This document shows positions 34,485 to 43,231 of a stretch of 52,695 nucleotides of DNA, one piece after another. The notes beneath the pieces were generated by a model. That model was not told the DNA's origin. It searched no databases and saw nothing but the letters and a program-made list of their open reading frames with translations. Position 1 is the stretch's first letter; every line of letters starts with the position of its first letter. The position numbers and the translations under genes are program-made. Source of the DNA: Ignavibacteria bacterium (GTDB taxonomy: Bacteria > Bacteroidota > Ignavibacteria > Ignavibacteriales > Ignavibacteriaceae); assembly GCA_030693705.1 (NCBI GenBank), contig JAUYAB010000102.1:1-52695 (forward strand), in the 5' to 3' direction.

Positions 34485-35747
34485 ATGAAAAAAGTAGTGT
34501 TTCTTATTGTTATGAGTAGTCTTCTTTTTAATTCTTGCAAGAAGGACGAGAATCCAGTAACACCAGTAAATCACAAACCAAACATAGTTAGTGTTACAGC
34601 AAATCCTGTCGCAATTAAAACTGATGAGCAAACAACATTAACTTGTGTTGCTACAGATGAAGATAGAGACAACTTAACAATTACATGGTCTTCACCGATT
34701 GGTTCATTCCCGAACGGCAAGGTTGGTTCCTCTGTTATTTGGAAATCACCATCAACAGTGGGTAACTATACAATAACATGTACTGTAAGCGATGGAAAAG
34801 AAACAATCAGTGCAAATATTGATGTTGCCGTTGAAGCTAAAGTACCGGCTCCTCAAATTCCCAATCTTGTTTACCCAGTTAATGGGCAGAACTATATGGT
34901 TATTTCCCCAACGGTAAAATGGGAAAAGGTTGAGAATACCGTTAGTTATTCTTTACAGCTTTCAAAAAGTTATTCATTTCTATCTTCCGATATCATGCTA
35001 AGTGTCCCTATAATAAGCGATACTGTTTATGCAATTAATGGCTTGGATAAATCAACTACATATTATTGGCGTGTCAATTCTACTAATTCAAGCGGTACTT
35101 CTTCATGGTCTTCGATATGGTCTTTTACAATTGGTTCTTATGGAACGCCATGTCCAGGCACACTCACAGTAACGTATGAAGGTAAAACATATAACACCGT
35201 ACAAGTTGGAACCCAATGCTGGTTAAAAGAGAACCTTGATGTAGGAGTATATAAACCATCAGCCCATACTAAATATGTTCATTCAGATGTAACAAATGAC
35301 GGAATAATAGAGAAATATTGTTATGGAAATAATGAAGCAAATTGTGGAACATACGGAGGATTGTATGATTGGAATGAAGCAATGGCATATAGTACAACAC
35401 CAGGCACAAAGGGGATCTGCCCCACGGGATGGCATATACCAACAAGAACAGAATTTGAAACACTAAGGGCAACTGTAGGAAACGATGGAAATAAATTAAA
35501 AAGAGAAGACCAAGGAACCGGAAGCGGAGTAGGCACAAACACAAGCGGTTTCTCTGCGTTGTTAGCGGGCGGCCGGGCCGACAATGGTGGCTTCGGCACT
35601 TTAGGCTACTCCACTAACTTTTGGGGTTATGCGGAGCCCGATGGCTTACTCGCCTACAACATGTACTTGTGGGGCGATGGTAGCGATCTCTACATGTTAG
35701 AATCCTACAAGATCTACGGTTATAGTATTCGGTGCCTCAAGGATTAG
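34485..35747 (+). CDS. Lipoprotein with Ig-like, Fn3-like and FISUMP domains
   Basis: 420 aa. The N-terminus MKKVVFLIVMSSLLFNSC is a lipoprotein signal with lipid-attachment Cys18. Residues about 30-115 resemble an Ig-like repeat (NPVAIKTDEQTTLTCVATDE, GNYTITCTVSDGKE), and 118-215 an Fn3-type domain (TYYWRVNSTNSSGTSSWSS). From about 222 to the end is a FISUMP (Fibrobacter succinogenes major paralogous) domain: YNTVQVGTQCWLKENL, GGLYDWNEAM, GICPTGWHIPT and the terminal IRCLKD. Such domains occur on surface lipoproteins, often in large paralogous sets, with unknown function. A canonical ribosome-binding site is not visible. The gene is flanked by a 21-bp direct repeat (34330 and 35885). Confidence 0.85.
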   Translation: MKKVVFLIVMSSLLFNSCKKDENPVTPVNHKPNIVSVTANPVAIKTDEQTTLTCVATDEDRDNLTITWSSPIGSFPNGKVGSSVIWKSPSTVGNYTITCTVSDGKETISANIDVAVEAKVPAPQIPNLVYPVNGQNYMVISPTVKWEKVENTVSYSLQLSKSYSFLSSDIMLSVPIISDTVYAINGLDKSTTYYWRVNSTNSSGTSSWSSIWSFTIGSYGTPCPGTLTVTYEGKTYNTVQVGTQCWLKENLDVGVYKPSAHTKYVHSDVTNDGIIEKYCYGNNEANCGTYGGLYDWNEAMAYSTTPGTKGICPTGWHIPTRTEFETLRATVGNDGNKLKREDQGTGSGVGTNTSGFSALLAGGRADNGGFGTLGYSTNFWGYAEPDGLLAYNMYLWGDGSDLYMLESYKIYGYSIRCLKD

Positions 35748-36064
35748 CCGATAGGTCTATTTAACAGAACCGCCTTGGGTGGTCGGATTTTGAAAAATGG
35801 TAGGGAACCATAGCATAGACCGCGTTGCTATAAACAGCTCGGCATTGTGAGTAAAAAGCATTGTTAAAGGAGATGCTTTTAAAGCAATGGGACGCAAATT
35901 TTTTATGACCAGTTATGATCGGCGCCGATCGTAATCAATCTTAACGAATCTGCTTCCCATTTTCTCGGTTTCAAATTGCCTTTTTTCAAATCGTTTTAAT
36001 TCTAATTTTACATCAAAACAAATAAGATTTTCTATCGTCTTATATAAAAACTATTTGGAAAATT
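35748..36064. other. Intergenic region with direct repeat and palindrome
   Basis: No gene is supported. It holds a weak hairpin at 35769-35783 (ACCGCC/GGTGGT), the second copy of the direct repeat (35885-35905) and a perfect 14-bp palindrome GATCGGCGCCGATC (35917-35930). The right end should carry the htpX promoter. Confidence 0.5.
35885..35905. repeat. Direct repeat, right copy, flanking the FISUMP lipoprotein gene
   Basis: CAATGGGACGC followed by AAATTTTTTA; it differs from 34330-34350 at two positions. The palindrome GATCGGCGCCGATC follows 11 bp later. Confidence 0.5.
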
Positions 36065-36910
36065 ATGAATACCCTTAAAACTGTTTTTTTAATGACGCTG
36101 ATGATGGTGCTCTTCATCTTCGTTGGAGATTTACTCGGCGGAAGATCGGGAATGACGATCGCATTTATGTTTGCTCTGGCAATGAACTTCGGCTCTTACT
36201 GGTTTTCCGATAAAGTTGTTCTTGCAATGTATAAAGCAAAAGAAGTAAATGGAGAAACCGCGCCAAAATTGTACGGCTTGGTAGAAGAGCTTTCTCAACG
36301 CGCAACTTTACCAATGCCGCGCGTTTATGTAATTGAAAATCCTACTCCAAACGCTTTTGCAACAGGAAGAGACCCGCAGCACGCAGCGGTTGCCGTTACT
36401 ACCGGGATTTTGAAAATCCTAAACACCGAAGAACTTGCCGGAGTTATCGGACACGAATTAGCGCACGTAAAACACCGCGATATTTTGATAGGAACTATTG
36501 CTTCAACTTTTGTGGGAACAATTACGTTTGTCGCACAGATGGCAAGCTGGGCTTTCATGTTTGGACGCGGAAACAGCGACGATGACGATAGCGGTGTAGC
36601 TTCTCTTGTTTTAATGATCGTTGCCCCGATAGCCGCGACACTTCTTCAGTTGGCTATTTCACGTTCAAGAGAATATGTTGCCGATGAAGGTGGATCTGAA
36701 ATTTCCGGTGTGCCTCTTGCGTTAGCTTCTGCATTGGAAAAACTTTCAATGCAAAATCAAGCGCATCCGATAATGGACGCAAAACCGGCGACCGCGCACA
36801 TGTTTATCGTAAATCCTTTAAGAGGCGGCGGATTGATGAAACTCTTTTCCACGCATCCTTCAACGGAGGAACGTATTGCGCGTTTACGTGAATTAGCAAA
36901 GAAATATTAA
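36065..36910 (+). CDS. htpX: Zinc metalloprotease HtpX
   Basis: 281 aa, normal length. Two N-terminal membrane helices (about 7-21 and 28-47), then the M48 protease domain with zinc motif HELAH (130-134) within GVIGHELAHVKHRD and the third ligand Glu in SREYVADEGGSEISG. Another hydrophobic pair lies at about 145-205. HtpX degrades misfolded inner-membrane proteins with its active site on the cytoplasmic side, and works alongside FtsH. Its stop codon overlaps the start of the next gene by 1 bp, so the two are translationally coupled. Confidence 0.95.
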   Translation: MNTLKTVFLMTLMMVLFIFVGDLLGGRSGMTIAFMFALAMNFGSYWFSDKVVLAMYKAKEVNGETAPKLYGLVEELSQRATLPMPRVYVIENPTPNAFATGRDPQHAAVAVTTGILKILNTEELAGVIGHELAHVKHRDILIGTIASTFVGTITFVAQMASWAFMFGRGNSDDDDSGVASLVLMIVAPIAATLLQLAISRSREYVADEGGSEISGVPLALASALEKLSMQNQAHPIMDAKPATAHMFIVNPLRGGGLMKLFSTHPSTEERIARLRELAKKY

Positions 36911-37509
36911 TGTGTCGTTTTTTTTACTCCGCACTTAAACGAGGAAGTTTTCTTTTTCTGTTTTCGCTTTTGTCTTTATCCGTTTTTGGACAATCAAAGA
37001 CAAATCTTGAATTATTTTTTCAACTTGCGGATTCATCGGCAAATGAGTTAACTCATGTTATCGGCAACGAAAGAAACGTTCAAATTGATTTTGTTCTCGG
37101 TAAAGAATATCAAGTTTTTCAAAATTCAATTTTAGCTCATTTCCCGAATAAAGAGGGAAACACTGACGGCGAAAAAAAATCTGTGCATTTTACTGTTACC
37201 GAAGCAAAAGTTGATTATGGCGAACCCGAAAGAAAACACTTGTTTGGCTCTTTTGTGGTTAAAAGAAGTCTCAGCTTTTCCGGTAACTATTCAATTGTTT
37301 CTGCAACAATTGTCGTAAAAGATTTCCACTTTTCTATTAGCAACGAAATTCCTTATGAGGATATTGCTATCGTTGAAAATTCTTCATTTCCTTTCACGCA
37401 GGGGAAAATTCCGGTTGAACCCTTTTTCTCAAGTTTGTTGGAACCGGCAATTGCTCTTGGTTCTGCCGCCGCCGCCGTGTATATCTTCTTTTCGGCAAGG
37501 AGTAAGTAA
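36910..37509 (+). CDS. Hypothetical membrane-anchored exported protein
   Basis: 199 aa, not recognised. It has a hydrophobic N-terminal segment about 10-27 ending VFGQ, which looks like a signal peptide, a polar body, and a C-terminal hydrophobic segment (LEPAIALGSAAAAVYIFF) ending in a short basic tail, SARSK. This suggests a periplasmic protein held by a C-terminal membrane anchor. The start codon overlaps the htpX stop (TAATG), so it is probably co-expressed and may act in envelope quality control; that is inference from position only. Confidence 0.75.
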   Translation: MCRFFYSALKRGSFLFLFSLLSLSVFGQSKTNLELFFQLADSSANELTHVIGNERNVQIDFVLGKEYQVFQNSILAHFPNKEGNTDGEKKSVHFTVTEAKVDYGEPERKHLFGSFVVKRSLSFSGNYSIVSATIVVKDFHFSISNEIPYEDIAIVENSSFPFTQGKIPVEPFFSSLLEPAIALGSAAAAVYIFFSARSK

Positions 37510-37652
37510 TTTTTTTTATCTTGGTAAGCTTTTCCGCTTTCCTTATTATTGTAACCGGTATTACAAAGCATTTTAGAAACCGGAATCAAAGATAATTCGG
37601 TAGGAAATCAACATTGAAGGTTAAAAACAATCAATTTTAGAACAGCGTTTAT

Positions 37653-38174
37653 ATGAGTGATAAACCTCTGCTTCCGGTGGAAAGTGTGATTAATATAATT
37701 CTGGTTGTTAGAAATCAGAAAGTAATTCTTGATAGAGATCTTGCCGTTCTTTACAATGTTGAGACACGTACCTTAAAACAAGCGGTTAATAGGAACAAAA
37801 AAAGATTTCCTTCTGATTTTATGTTTATTCTCAACAAGAAAGAGATTGAACAGATGGTATCACAAACTGTGATACCATCTAAAAGTTATTTTGGTGGTTC
37901 GGCACCCTTTGCATTTACCGAACAAGGCGTAGCAATGCTTTCATCAGTATTAAAAAGTGAAAGGGCTATTGAAGTAAATATTTTAATCGTACGAGCTTTT
38001 GTAAGGCTTCGAGAAATAATTTCAACCCACAAAAAGGTTGAAGAAAAATTAAAAGAAATTGATAATAACCTAAAAGATCACGACGAAAAGATCTTGCAGA
38101 TTATTCAAGTAATTAATCAACTTATTAATCCACCTGAACCGGCTAAAAAGAAAATTGGTTTTACAATTGATTAA
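37653..38174 (+). CDS. ORF6N domain-containing protein
   Basis: 173 aa. Residues about 10-95 are an ORF6N domain (ILVVRNQKVILDRDLAVLYN, ETRTLKQAVNRNKKRFPSDF, APFAFTEQGVAMLSSVLKS), a putative DNA-binding module shared by phage antirepressor-like and bacterial proteins. A charged coiled coil follows (about 125-160), and a Pro/Lys-rich tail. ORF6N genes are often mobile and of unknown role. A perfect 13-bp inverted repeat lies inside the coding sequence at 37852-37880. It stands alone between the htpX pair and bamD. Confidence 0.85.
   Translation: MSDKPLLPVESVINIILVVRNQKVILDRDLAVLYNVETRTLKQAVNRNKKRFPSDFMFILNKKEIEQMVSQTVIPSKSYFGGSAPFAFTEQGVAMLSSVLKSERAIEVNILIVRAFVRLREIISTHKKVEEKLKEIDNNLKDHDEKILQIIQVINQLINPPEPAKKKIGFTID
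37852..37880. repeat. Perfect 13-bp inverted repeat within the ORF6N gene
   Basis: AGATGGTATCACA (37852-37864) and TGTGATACCATCT (37868-37880) are exact reverse complements with a 3-nt loop. They encode the QMVSQTVIPSK segment of the ORF6N protein. It could be an operator or an mRNA hairpin. Confidence 0.7.
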
Positions 38175-38243
38175 AACGAGCATAATTACCGGTTTTAATG
38201 ATTAATTCAGAATGGCACTTTAATTTTAACACATAAAGAGAAT

Positions 38244-39011
38244 ATGACAAAAACACTAATCTTCCTCCCTTTTCTATTATTATTTTTTATCGGTTGCGCT
38301 TCTACGGTTGATACTGCAAACATGACCTCCGAGCAGCGTTTTAAGTATGCGATGGAGTTTTATAACGATGAAGAATATGACAAAGCTATCCAGGAGTTTG
38401 ACGCTATTATGCTTCAATTCCCCGGTAATGAAATCGTTGATGACGCACAGTTCTATTTGGCGAAAAGCCGTTTAGCCAGAACCGAATATATTTTAGCAGC
38501 TTCCGAGTTCAGCAGATTGATACGTAATATGCCCGCAAGTTCTTTCGTGCCTGAAGCGCAATACAATCTTGCCGAATGCTACTATCAGCTTTCACCACCA
38601 TTTCCGCTAGACCAACGTTATACTAAAAAAGGAGTTGAGGAATTTCAAGCTTTTATAGATTTTTTCCCAACTGACTCCAAAGTGCCCGATGCCGAAGCGA
38701 AAATAAAAGAATTAAACGATAAGCTTGCCCACAAAGCTTATAATGCCGCCGTTATTTATGAAAAAATGGATTATGACAACGCAGCCGTTGCTTATTTTGA
38801 TAATGTTGAAACAATGTATCACGATACCCAATATGCGCCGATGGCTTCCTACAAAAAAATAAATGTTTTGATCGGTTTAAAAAGAAGTGCCGACGCCCTA
38901 AAAGAAATCGAAAATTTTCTTGTTAAATATCCGCAGGACGAAAACTATCTTAAAGTTGAAGAACTGAAAACGCAACTTGAAAAATCGGATCAGGATACCG
39001 CGAAAAAATGA
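38244..39011 (+). CDS. bamD: Outer membrane assembly lipoprotein BamD-like
   Basis: 255 aa. The signal ends LLFFIGCAST, a lipobox with lipid-attachment Cys. The body consists of TPR-like helical repeats typical of BamD/YfiO: AMEFYNDEEYDKAIQEFDAIM, DDAQFYLAKSRLARTEYILA, PEAQYNLAECYYQLSPPFPL (the PxDxxYT-like segment is DQRYTKKG). BamD is the essential partner of BamA in inserting outer-membrane beta-barrels. The length matches the family. The stop overlaps the next start by 4 bp (ATGA), making it the first gene of a tightly coupled chain. Confidence 0.88.
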   Translation: MTKTLIFLPFLLLFFIGCASTVDTANMTSEQRFKYAMEFYNDEEYDKAIQEFDAIMLQFPGNEIVDDAQFYLAKSRLARTEYILAASEFSRLIRNMPASSFVPEAQYNLAECYYQLSPPFPLDQRYTKKGVEEFQAFIDFFPTDSKVPDAEAKIKELNDKLAHKAYNAAVIYEKMDYDNAAVAYFDNVETMYHDTQYAPMASYKKINVLIGLKRSADALKEIENFLVKYPQDENYLKVEELKTQLEKSDQDTAKK

Positions 39012-39478
39012 GTCCGAAAAAAGTTAGCGACTCAATAATGACCATGACGGAATTGGTGCTTCCGCAGCATACCAATCAACTTGGTAATTTGCTTGGTGGA
39101 CAACTGATGCATTGGATAGACATTTGCGCCGCTCTCTGCGCCGCAAAACACTCGCAACATGTTTGTGTAACTGCTTCGGTTGACAGCATTGGTTTTCATC
39201 ACCCTATAAAACTCGGGCATGCGGTTACTCTGGTTGCATCGGTGAACAGAGTTTTTAAAACCTCGCTGGAAATTGGAGTAAAAGTTTTTGCCGAATCATT
39301 TAAAGAGGGGAAAAGAATACACACAAATTCCGCCTACCTTACTTTTGTAAGTGTTGATAACGATGCCAAACCGGTTGAAGCCGTGAAGGTTATTCCCGAA
39401 ACCGATGATGAAAAGAAAAGATTTGAAAAAGCCTTACAAAGGAGAGAAGCCAGACTTGCTGAAAAGAAAAGTCATTAA
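39008..39478 (+). CDS. Hotdog-fold acyl-CoA thioesterase (YciA/BFIT type)
   Basis: 156 aa, a single hotdog domain: TNQLGNLLGGQLMHWIDICA (with the conserved Asp), ASVDSIGFHHPIKLGHAVTL and SLEIGVKVFAE. These enzymes hydrolyse acyl-CoAs in the cytoplasm. It starts inside the bamD stop (ATGA overlap) and its last codons overlap the start of the next gene. The charged C-terminal tail is variable in the family. Substrate length is not predictable. Confidence 0.92.
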   Translation: MSPKKVSDSIMTMTELVLPQHTNQLGNLLGGQLMHWIDICAALCAAKHSQHVCVTASVDSIGFHHPIKLGHAVTLVASVNRVFKTSLEIGVKVFAESFKEGKRIHTNSAYLTFVSVDNDAKPVEAVKVIPETDDEKKRFEKALQRREARLAEKKSH

Positions 39479-41573
39479 CGGTTCTCTAATTGTTTTTATG
39501 CTTTACCAAAGCGGTGCGGCTCAAATCCCAATTAATGGTTTTTGTAAATATTCGGTTTTTACTGCCGGCGGGAAATATACAAAACTCTTTGCGCTCAACT
39601 TCAACCAGGATTCCTATTCCGATCTATTACTCACCGGTGGAGAGAAAAATTCTTTTACAACTATTGCCGGAAAAGGAATTGATAATTTTTCAAAAGCTAC
39701 TTCTTCTTCTTTTTCTCCTGAACTTTCTAATTTTATTTCATACATCGAAAAGTATGACAAATCCCCCTACTATGCTTTTGTATCCCGTAAAAAGAAAAAA
39801 GCGGGCTGGTTAAACGTTTCATCGCCGGGGACTATTTCAATCGCGCGGCAAATTTCTTTCTCTTCCTTTCCTGATGTTATTAATCAAGCTGATTTTAATG
39901 ACGACGGTAAAAATGATCTGCTTATCTCGGGTGCTGCTTTTGATGGAATTTCTATTTTGAAAAATCATAACGCAAAGATTGAAGAAAAAAAAATGCAAAC
40001 CGGTAAGGCTTTTTCTCAATCGGTTGCGGTGGATTTAAATAGCGATTCCTACCCCGATATTGCAGCGTTTAATATCAACAACAACTCACTTCAGTTTTTT
40101 TATAATAACAGCCGCGGTGATTTTAAGTTAGTCCGCACCATTGAATTGCAAAACCCCATTTCATCACTGCAAGCATTTGATCTTAATTCTGATTCATACT
40201 CCGATCTCTGCTTTATTTGCGGAAATGAGTTGAGGGTAATTTTTGGAGATTCCGTTTCCGGTTATCAGAGAGTTGAGAATATCAGAACAAATTTAAAACC
40301 GGATAAATTTATCTGGGGCGATTTTAACAAGGATGGAAAATTCGACATCGCTTATTTATCCGCCGGAGACGAATTACAATCTTCACAAGTCTCAGTATTA
40401 TTCCAAAAGAATGACGGTTCATTTTATCCGGAAATACCTTACTTGCAGAAAAAAGGGCTCACCGATCTCATTCCATTTTACAGTAAATTCGTCTATGGTT
40501 TTGCTGCGCTGAGCGAAGATGGAAAAATCTATTTCGTCTTAAATCTTTCTTCGTTTGGCGATACTTCGGATTTGGTTTTCGGGAATATGCCATCCACAAT
40601 CACACTTTTTGATAATGGAAAAGACGGCATCAGCGATCTCTGTTTGTATAACGCGGATAAAGGGCTTTGCACTTTTGTACTGCGTGGAAAAGAAGGACTT
40701 CCGTTAACCTTATTTTCTCAAAAGATTAACGGCGCTTACTCATCCATGTTGATCGATGATAAAGGAAAATCTCAGAAAGGAATTTACTTTTTCAGCCTTG
40801 ATGAAAGAGTAATTGAATATTTGTTAATCGATTTTAATTCTTTCTCGGTTAAAAGAGATTACTTGTACGTTGACGGCAGAATAAAGGACTGCCGTTTAAT
40901 GAAAGGCGCTTCTGGAACGAGAGCTAACATTGTTGTTGTTCATACGGTAGATGACAAACTTTTCTACTCTTTCTTTACATATAAAAATTTCCGCTACTCG
41001 CTTGCAACCGCATCATTAACTACCGGAAAGCTGCTTGACGCAAAAATAGATACTAAGGGAGATATTTACTATTGGTCAAAAGAAAAAGGCGAAGCCAATT
41101 TGTCATACGCTTCTTTTAAAAATCCTGTCTTCGTAAAAACTATCCAAAGTGTAGAATACGATTCTCTTTTTCAATCAAGAAATTATCTTGCAGATGTTTA
41201 CAGCACCGGTGAAGAATTTATCTTTACGGCTATTTCAAATAACAAGTCAAATTATTTTTTTATCGGGAACAGCAAATTTCATAAAGTTTTGAAACAGCCG
41301 GGTATCGCAAAAGTCTTTTTAGCAAACGACTTGAGAATAGATTACTTCGGGAAATATTCCGGAGAGGGTTCGAAACGATTCTTTTTGTATTCTTCAAAAA
41401 GTAACGATTTTCTCTCGGCGGGAATTAACGGGCACACGGGTTTGTTCAACATTCAGAAAATTGCAGAAGTTAAAGATGTAGGGAATTTTTCTATTGATAA
41501 GTTCAGCGCCAACAATTGGTATTTGCTTTATGCGAATACAAACGAAAATTGTGTGAGTCTTAAAAAGTTATGA
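39456..41573 (+). CDS. Secreted FG-GAP/VCBS-repeat protein
   Basis: 705 aa from the TTG at 39456; an ATG at 39405 would give 722 aa. I prefer TTG because ggag at 39441-39444 lies 11 bp upstream and because it leaves a clean signal peptide (KRKVINGSLIVFML to GAAQ). The mature protein is a beta-propeller with Asp-rich calcium loops: NFNQDSYSDLLLTG, DFNDDGKNDLLISG, DLNSDSYPDIAAF, DLNSDSYSDLCFI and DFNKDGKFDIAYL. No enzyme motif was found. Surface or extracellular location is likely. It overlaps the thioesterase gene and, by 4 bp, the metalloprotease gene, so it belongs to the coupled chain. Confidence 0.8.
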   Translation: MLKRKVINGSLIVFMLYQSGAAQIPINGFCKYSVFTAGGKYTKLFALNFNQDSYSDLLLTGGEKNSFTTIAGKGIDNFSKATSSSFSPELSNFISYIEKYDKSPYYAFVSRKKKKAGWLNVSSPGTISIARQISFSSFPDVINQADFNDDGKNDLLISGAAFDGISILKNHNAKIEEKKMQTGKAFSQSVAVDLNSDSYPDIAAFNINNNSLQFFYNNSRGDFKLVRTIELQNPISSLQAFDLNSDSYSDLCFICGNELRVIFGDSVSGYQRVENIRTNLKPDKFIWGDFNKDGKFDIAYLSAGDELQSSQVSVLFQKNDGSFYPEIPYLQKKGLTDLIPFYSKFVYGFAALSEDGKIYFVLNLSSFGDTSDLVFGNMPSTITLFDNGKDGISDLCLYNADKGLCTFVLRGKEGLPLTLFSQKINGAYSSMLIDDKGKSQKGIYFFSLDERVIEYLLIDFNSFSVKRDYLYVDGRIKDCRLMKGASGTRANIVVVHTVDDKLFYSFFTYKNFRYSLATASLTTGKLLDAKIDTKGDIYYWSKEKGEANLSYASFKNPVFVKTIQSVEYDSLFQSRNYLADVYSTGEEFIFTAISNNKSNYFFIGNSKFHKVLKQPGIAKVFLANDLRIDYFGKYSGEGSKRFFLYSSKSNDFLSAGINGHTGLFNIQKIAEVKDVGNFSIDKFSANNWYLLYANTNENCVSLKKL

Positions 41574-43231
41574 AATTTTTTGTTACCATATTGATCTTTA
41601 CCATCGGAATATCTGCTCAATCGCAAATTGATTCCCTTTACAACAAATACCTTTCACTGCATCAGAAAGACCGCCCTGAGAATCTTAGACAAACTACAAC
41701 AGATGAGCCGCCTGTTAAGTGCAGCTTCGGAATTGAAAATGCGGTTCGACTTGGAATTAAATCTTTTTCTCCCGCGCAGCAAAAAGTTTTAAAGACAATG
41801 TTCATTCGTCCGGAGCTTGATACAAGCCTCGTTTCCCCGTCGGGATTTTTCAGAATCCATTTTAATAAAGTTACCGATGCGCCAACATATGATGTCAATC
41901 AATTGGCAATTGCATTCGATTCGGCTTATTCGTTTGAAGTAGATTATTTGGGATTTCTTCCTCCGCCCCGGGATCTTGGCAACGGCGGCGATGATAAGTA
42001 TGATGTGTATGTTTATAAAATGAGCCGCGGAATTTATGGCAATACAAATTCTGAAGGTGAAATTAGTCCCGGCTCAAGAACTTTTTATTCTTATATTGAA
42101 ATGGATAACAGTTTTCCCGGTTATCCAACAACGGGAATTCTTGCCGCAAAAGTTACCGCCACTCACGAGTTACATCATGCAATTCAAATCGGGAATTATA
42201 TTTTACGTGAATCCGACACCGAAATTTTTGATCTTTATTTTTACGAATTAACTTCTACTTCGATGGAAGAATTTGTGTATGATGAAATCAACGACTACTA
42301 TTATTACTTTAAGACCGGCGGCTATTTTAACTTCACAGACAAAGCTTTAGCATCTAACGAGGGTTATAATCTTGCAATTTGGAACATCTTTTTGAAAGAT
42401 AAATTCAATTACAATGTTATCAGGAAACAATGGGAACTGATGAAAACCTACCGGGCGCTCGAATCAATCAACAGAAGTTTGATCGAAGAACAATCTTCTT
42501 TTCTTGAAGCGTATAAAGAATTTGGTTTATGGACTTTCTACACAAATTACCGCGCTGTTCCCGGTTTGTTTTTTGATGAAGCAGCTAAATATCCGCTGAT
42601 TAAACCTTTTATGACACTAAATTTTTCGGGTACAGCAACGCCGATTCAAATAAATCCATTTGTTACTTCAAATAGTTACTTAAGATTGGTCAATCAAACC
42701 ACCAATCCAAAAGACACACTCTATTTTGTTATCTCTAATTTTGAATTGGAAAGCGGAATTAATAATATAGACAAAACATTCCCGGTTTCGATTACACTAA
42801 GCGATGTTAAGCAAGATGGTTTTACAAAACTAACAGACGGTTATTATTATTTGTTTACTACAGATAATCCGTATCTTTGGAAAAATTCTTCAATAATAAA
42901 TAATATTGTTATCAGCGATAGCCAAAAAGTTTATGCTGCCGCCAAAGATCCTTTTCCATCTCCTTTCCGGTATGGTAAAAGTGATTTTCTTAAAATTCCG
43001 TTTGTCGGCAGTTTTAACGAGGAAGTATCTTTGAAGATTTTTTCAATCTCGATGAACATGGTTTTTGATAGAACATTAGTCTTGTACCGCGATCCGATAA
43101 AAGGTGAAGCGGTGGTTGAGTGGAATGGATTGGACAACAAAAATGAAAAATTGGGCAGCGGTGTTTACATTTATTTCATCAAATCACAAGAGCGCACAGC
43201 CTTGGGCAAATTAGTGATCGTAAATGAGTAG
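41570..43231 (+). CDS. MXAN_6640-like putative secreted metalloprotease with sorting-type tail
   Basis: 553 aa with signal peptide (about 1-17, ending GISAQ). The zinc motif HELHH lies at 199-203 within ATHELHHAIQIGNY, with SMEEFVYDE about 33 residues on as a possible third ligand. This pattern fits the MXAN_6640 putative metalloprotease family. The last 90 residues are FlgD-like: PFPSPFRYGKSDFLKIPF, a degenerate version of the NPFNP segment, then VEWNGLDNKNEKLGSGVYIY, typical of T9SS cargo. It overlaps the FG-GAP gene upstream and ccmA by 8 bp downstream. Its substrate is unknown. Confidence 0.8.
   Translation: MKFFVTILIFTIGISAQSQIDSLYNKYLSLHQKDRPENLRQTTTDEPPVKCSFGIENAVRLGIKSFSPAQQKVLKTMFIRPELDTSLVSPSGFFRIHFNKVTDAPTYDVNQLAIAFDSAYSFEVDYLGFLPPPRDLGNGGDDKYDVYVYKMSRGIYGNTNSEGEISPGSRTFYSYIEMDNSFPGYPTTGILAAKVTATHELHHAIQIGNYILRESDTEIFDLYFYELTSTSMEEFVYDEINDYYYYFKTGGYFNFTDKALASNEGYNLAIWNIFLKDKFNYNVIRKQWELMKTYRALESINRSLIEEQSSFLEAYKEFGLWTFYTNYRAVPGLFFDEAAKYPLIKPFMTLNFSGTATPIQINPFVTSNSYLRLVNQTTNPKDTLYFVISNFELESGINNIDKTFPVSITLSDVKQDGFTKLTDGYYYLFTTDNPYLWKNSSIINNIVISDSQKVYAAAKDPFPSPFRYGKSDFLKIPFVGSFNEEVSLKIFSISMNMVFDRTLVLYRDPIKGEAVVEWNGLDNKNEKLGSGVYIYFIKSQERTALGKLVIVNE

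Noticed and set aside
39405-39455. ATG at 39405 as start of the FG-GAP protein
   Set aside because: It adds 17 charged residues before the signal peptide and lies deep in the thioesterase gene; the TTG at 39456 with ggag upstream is better.
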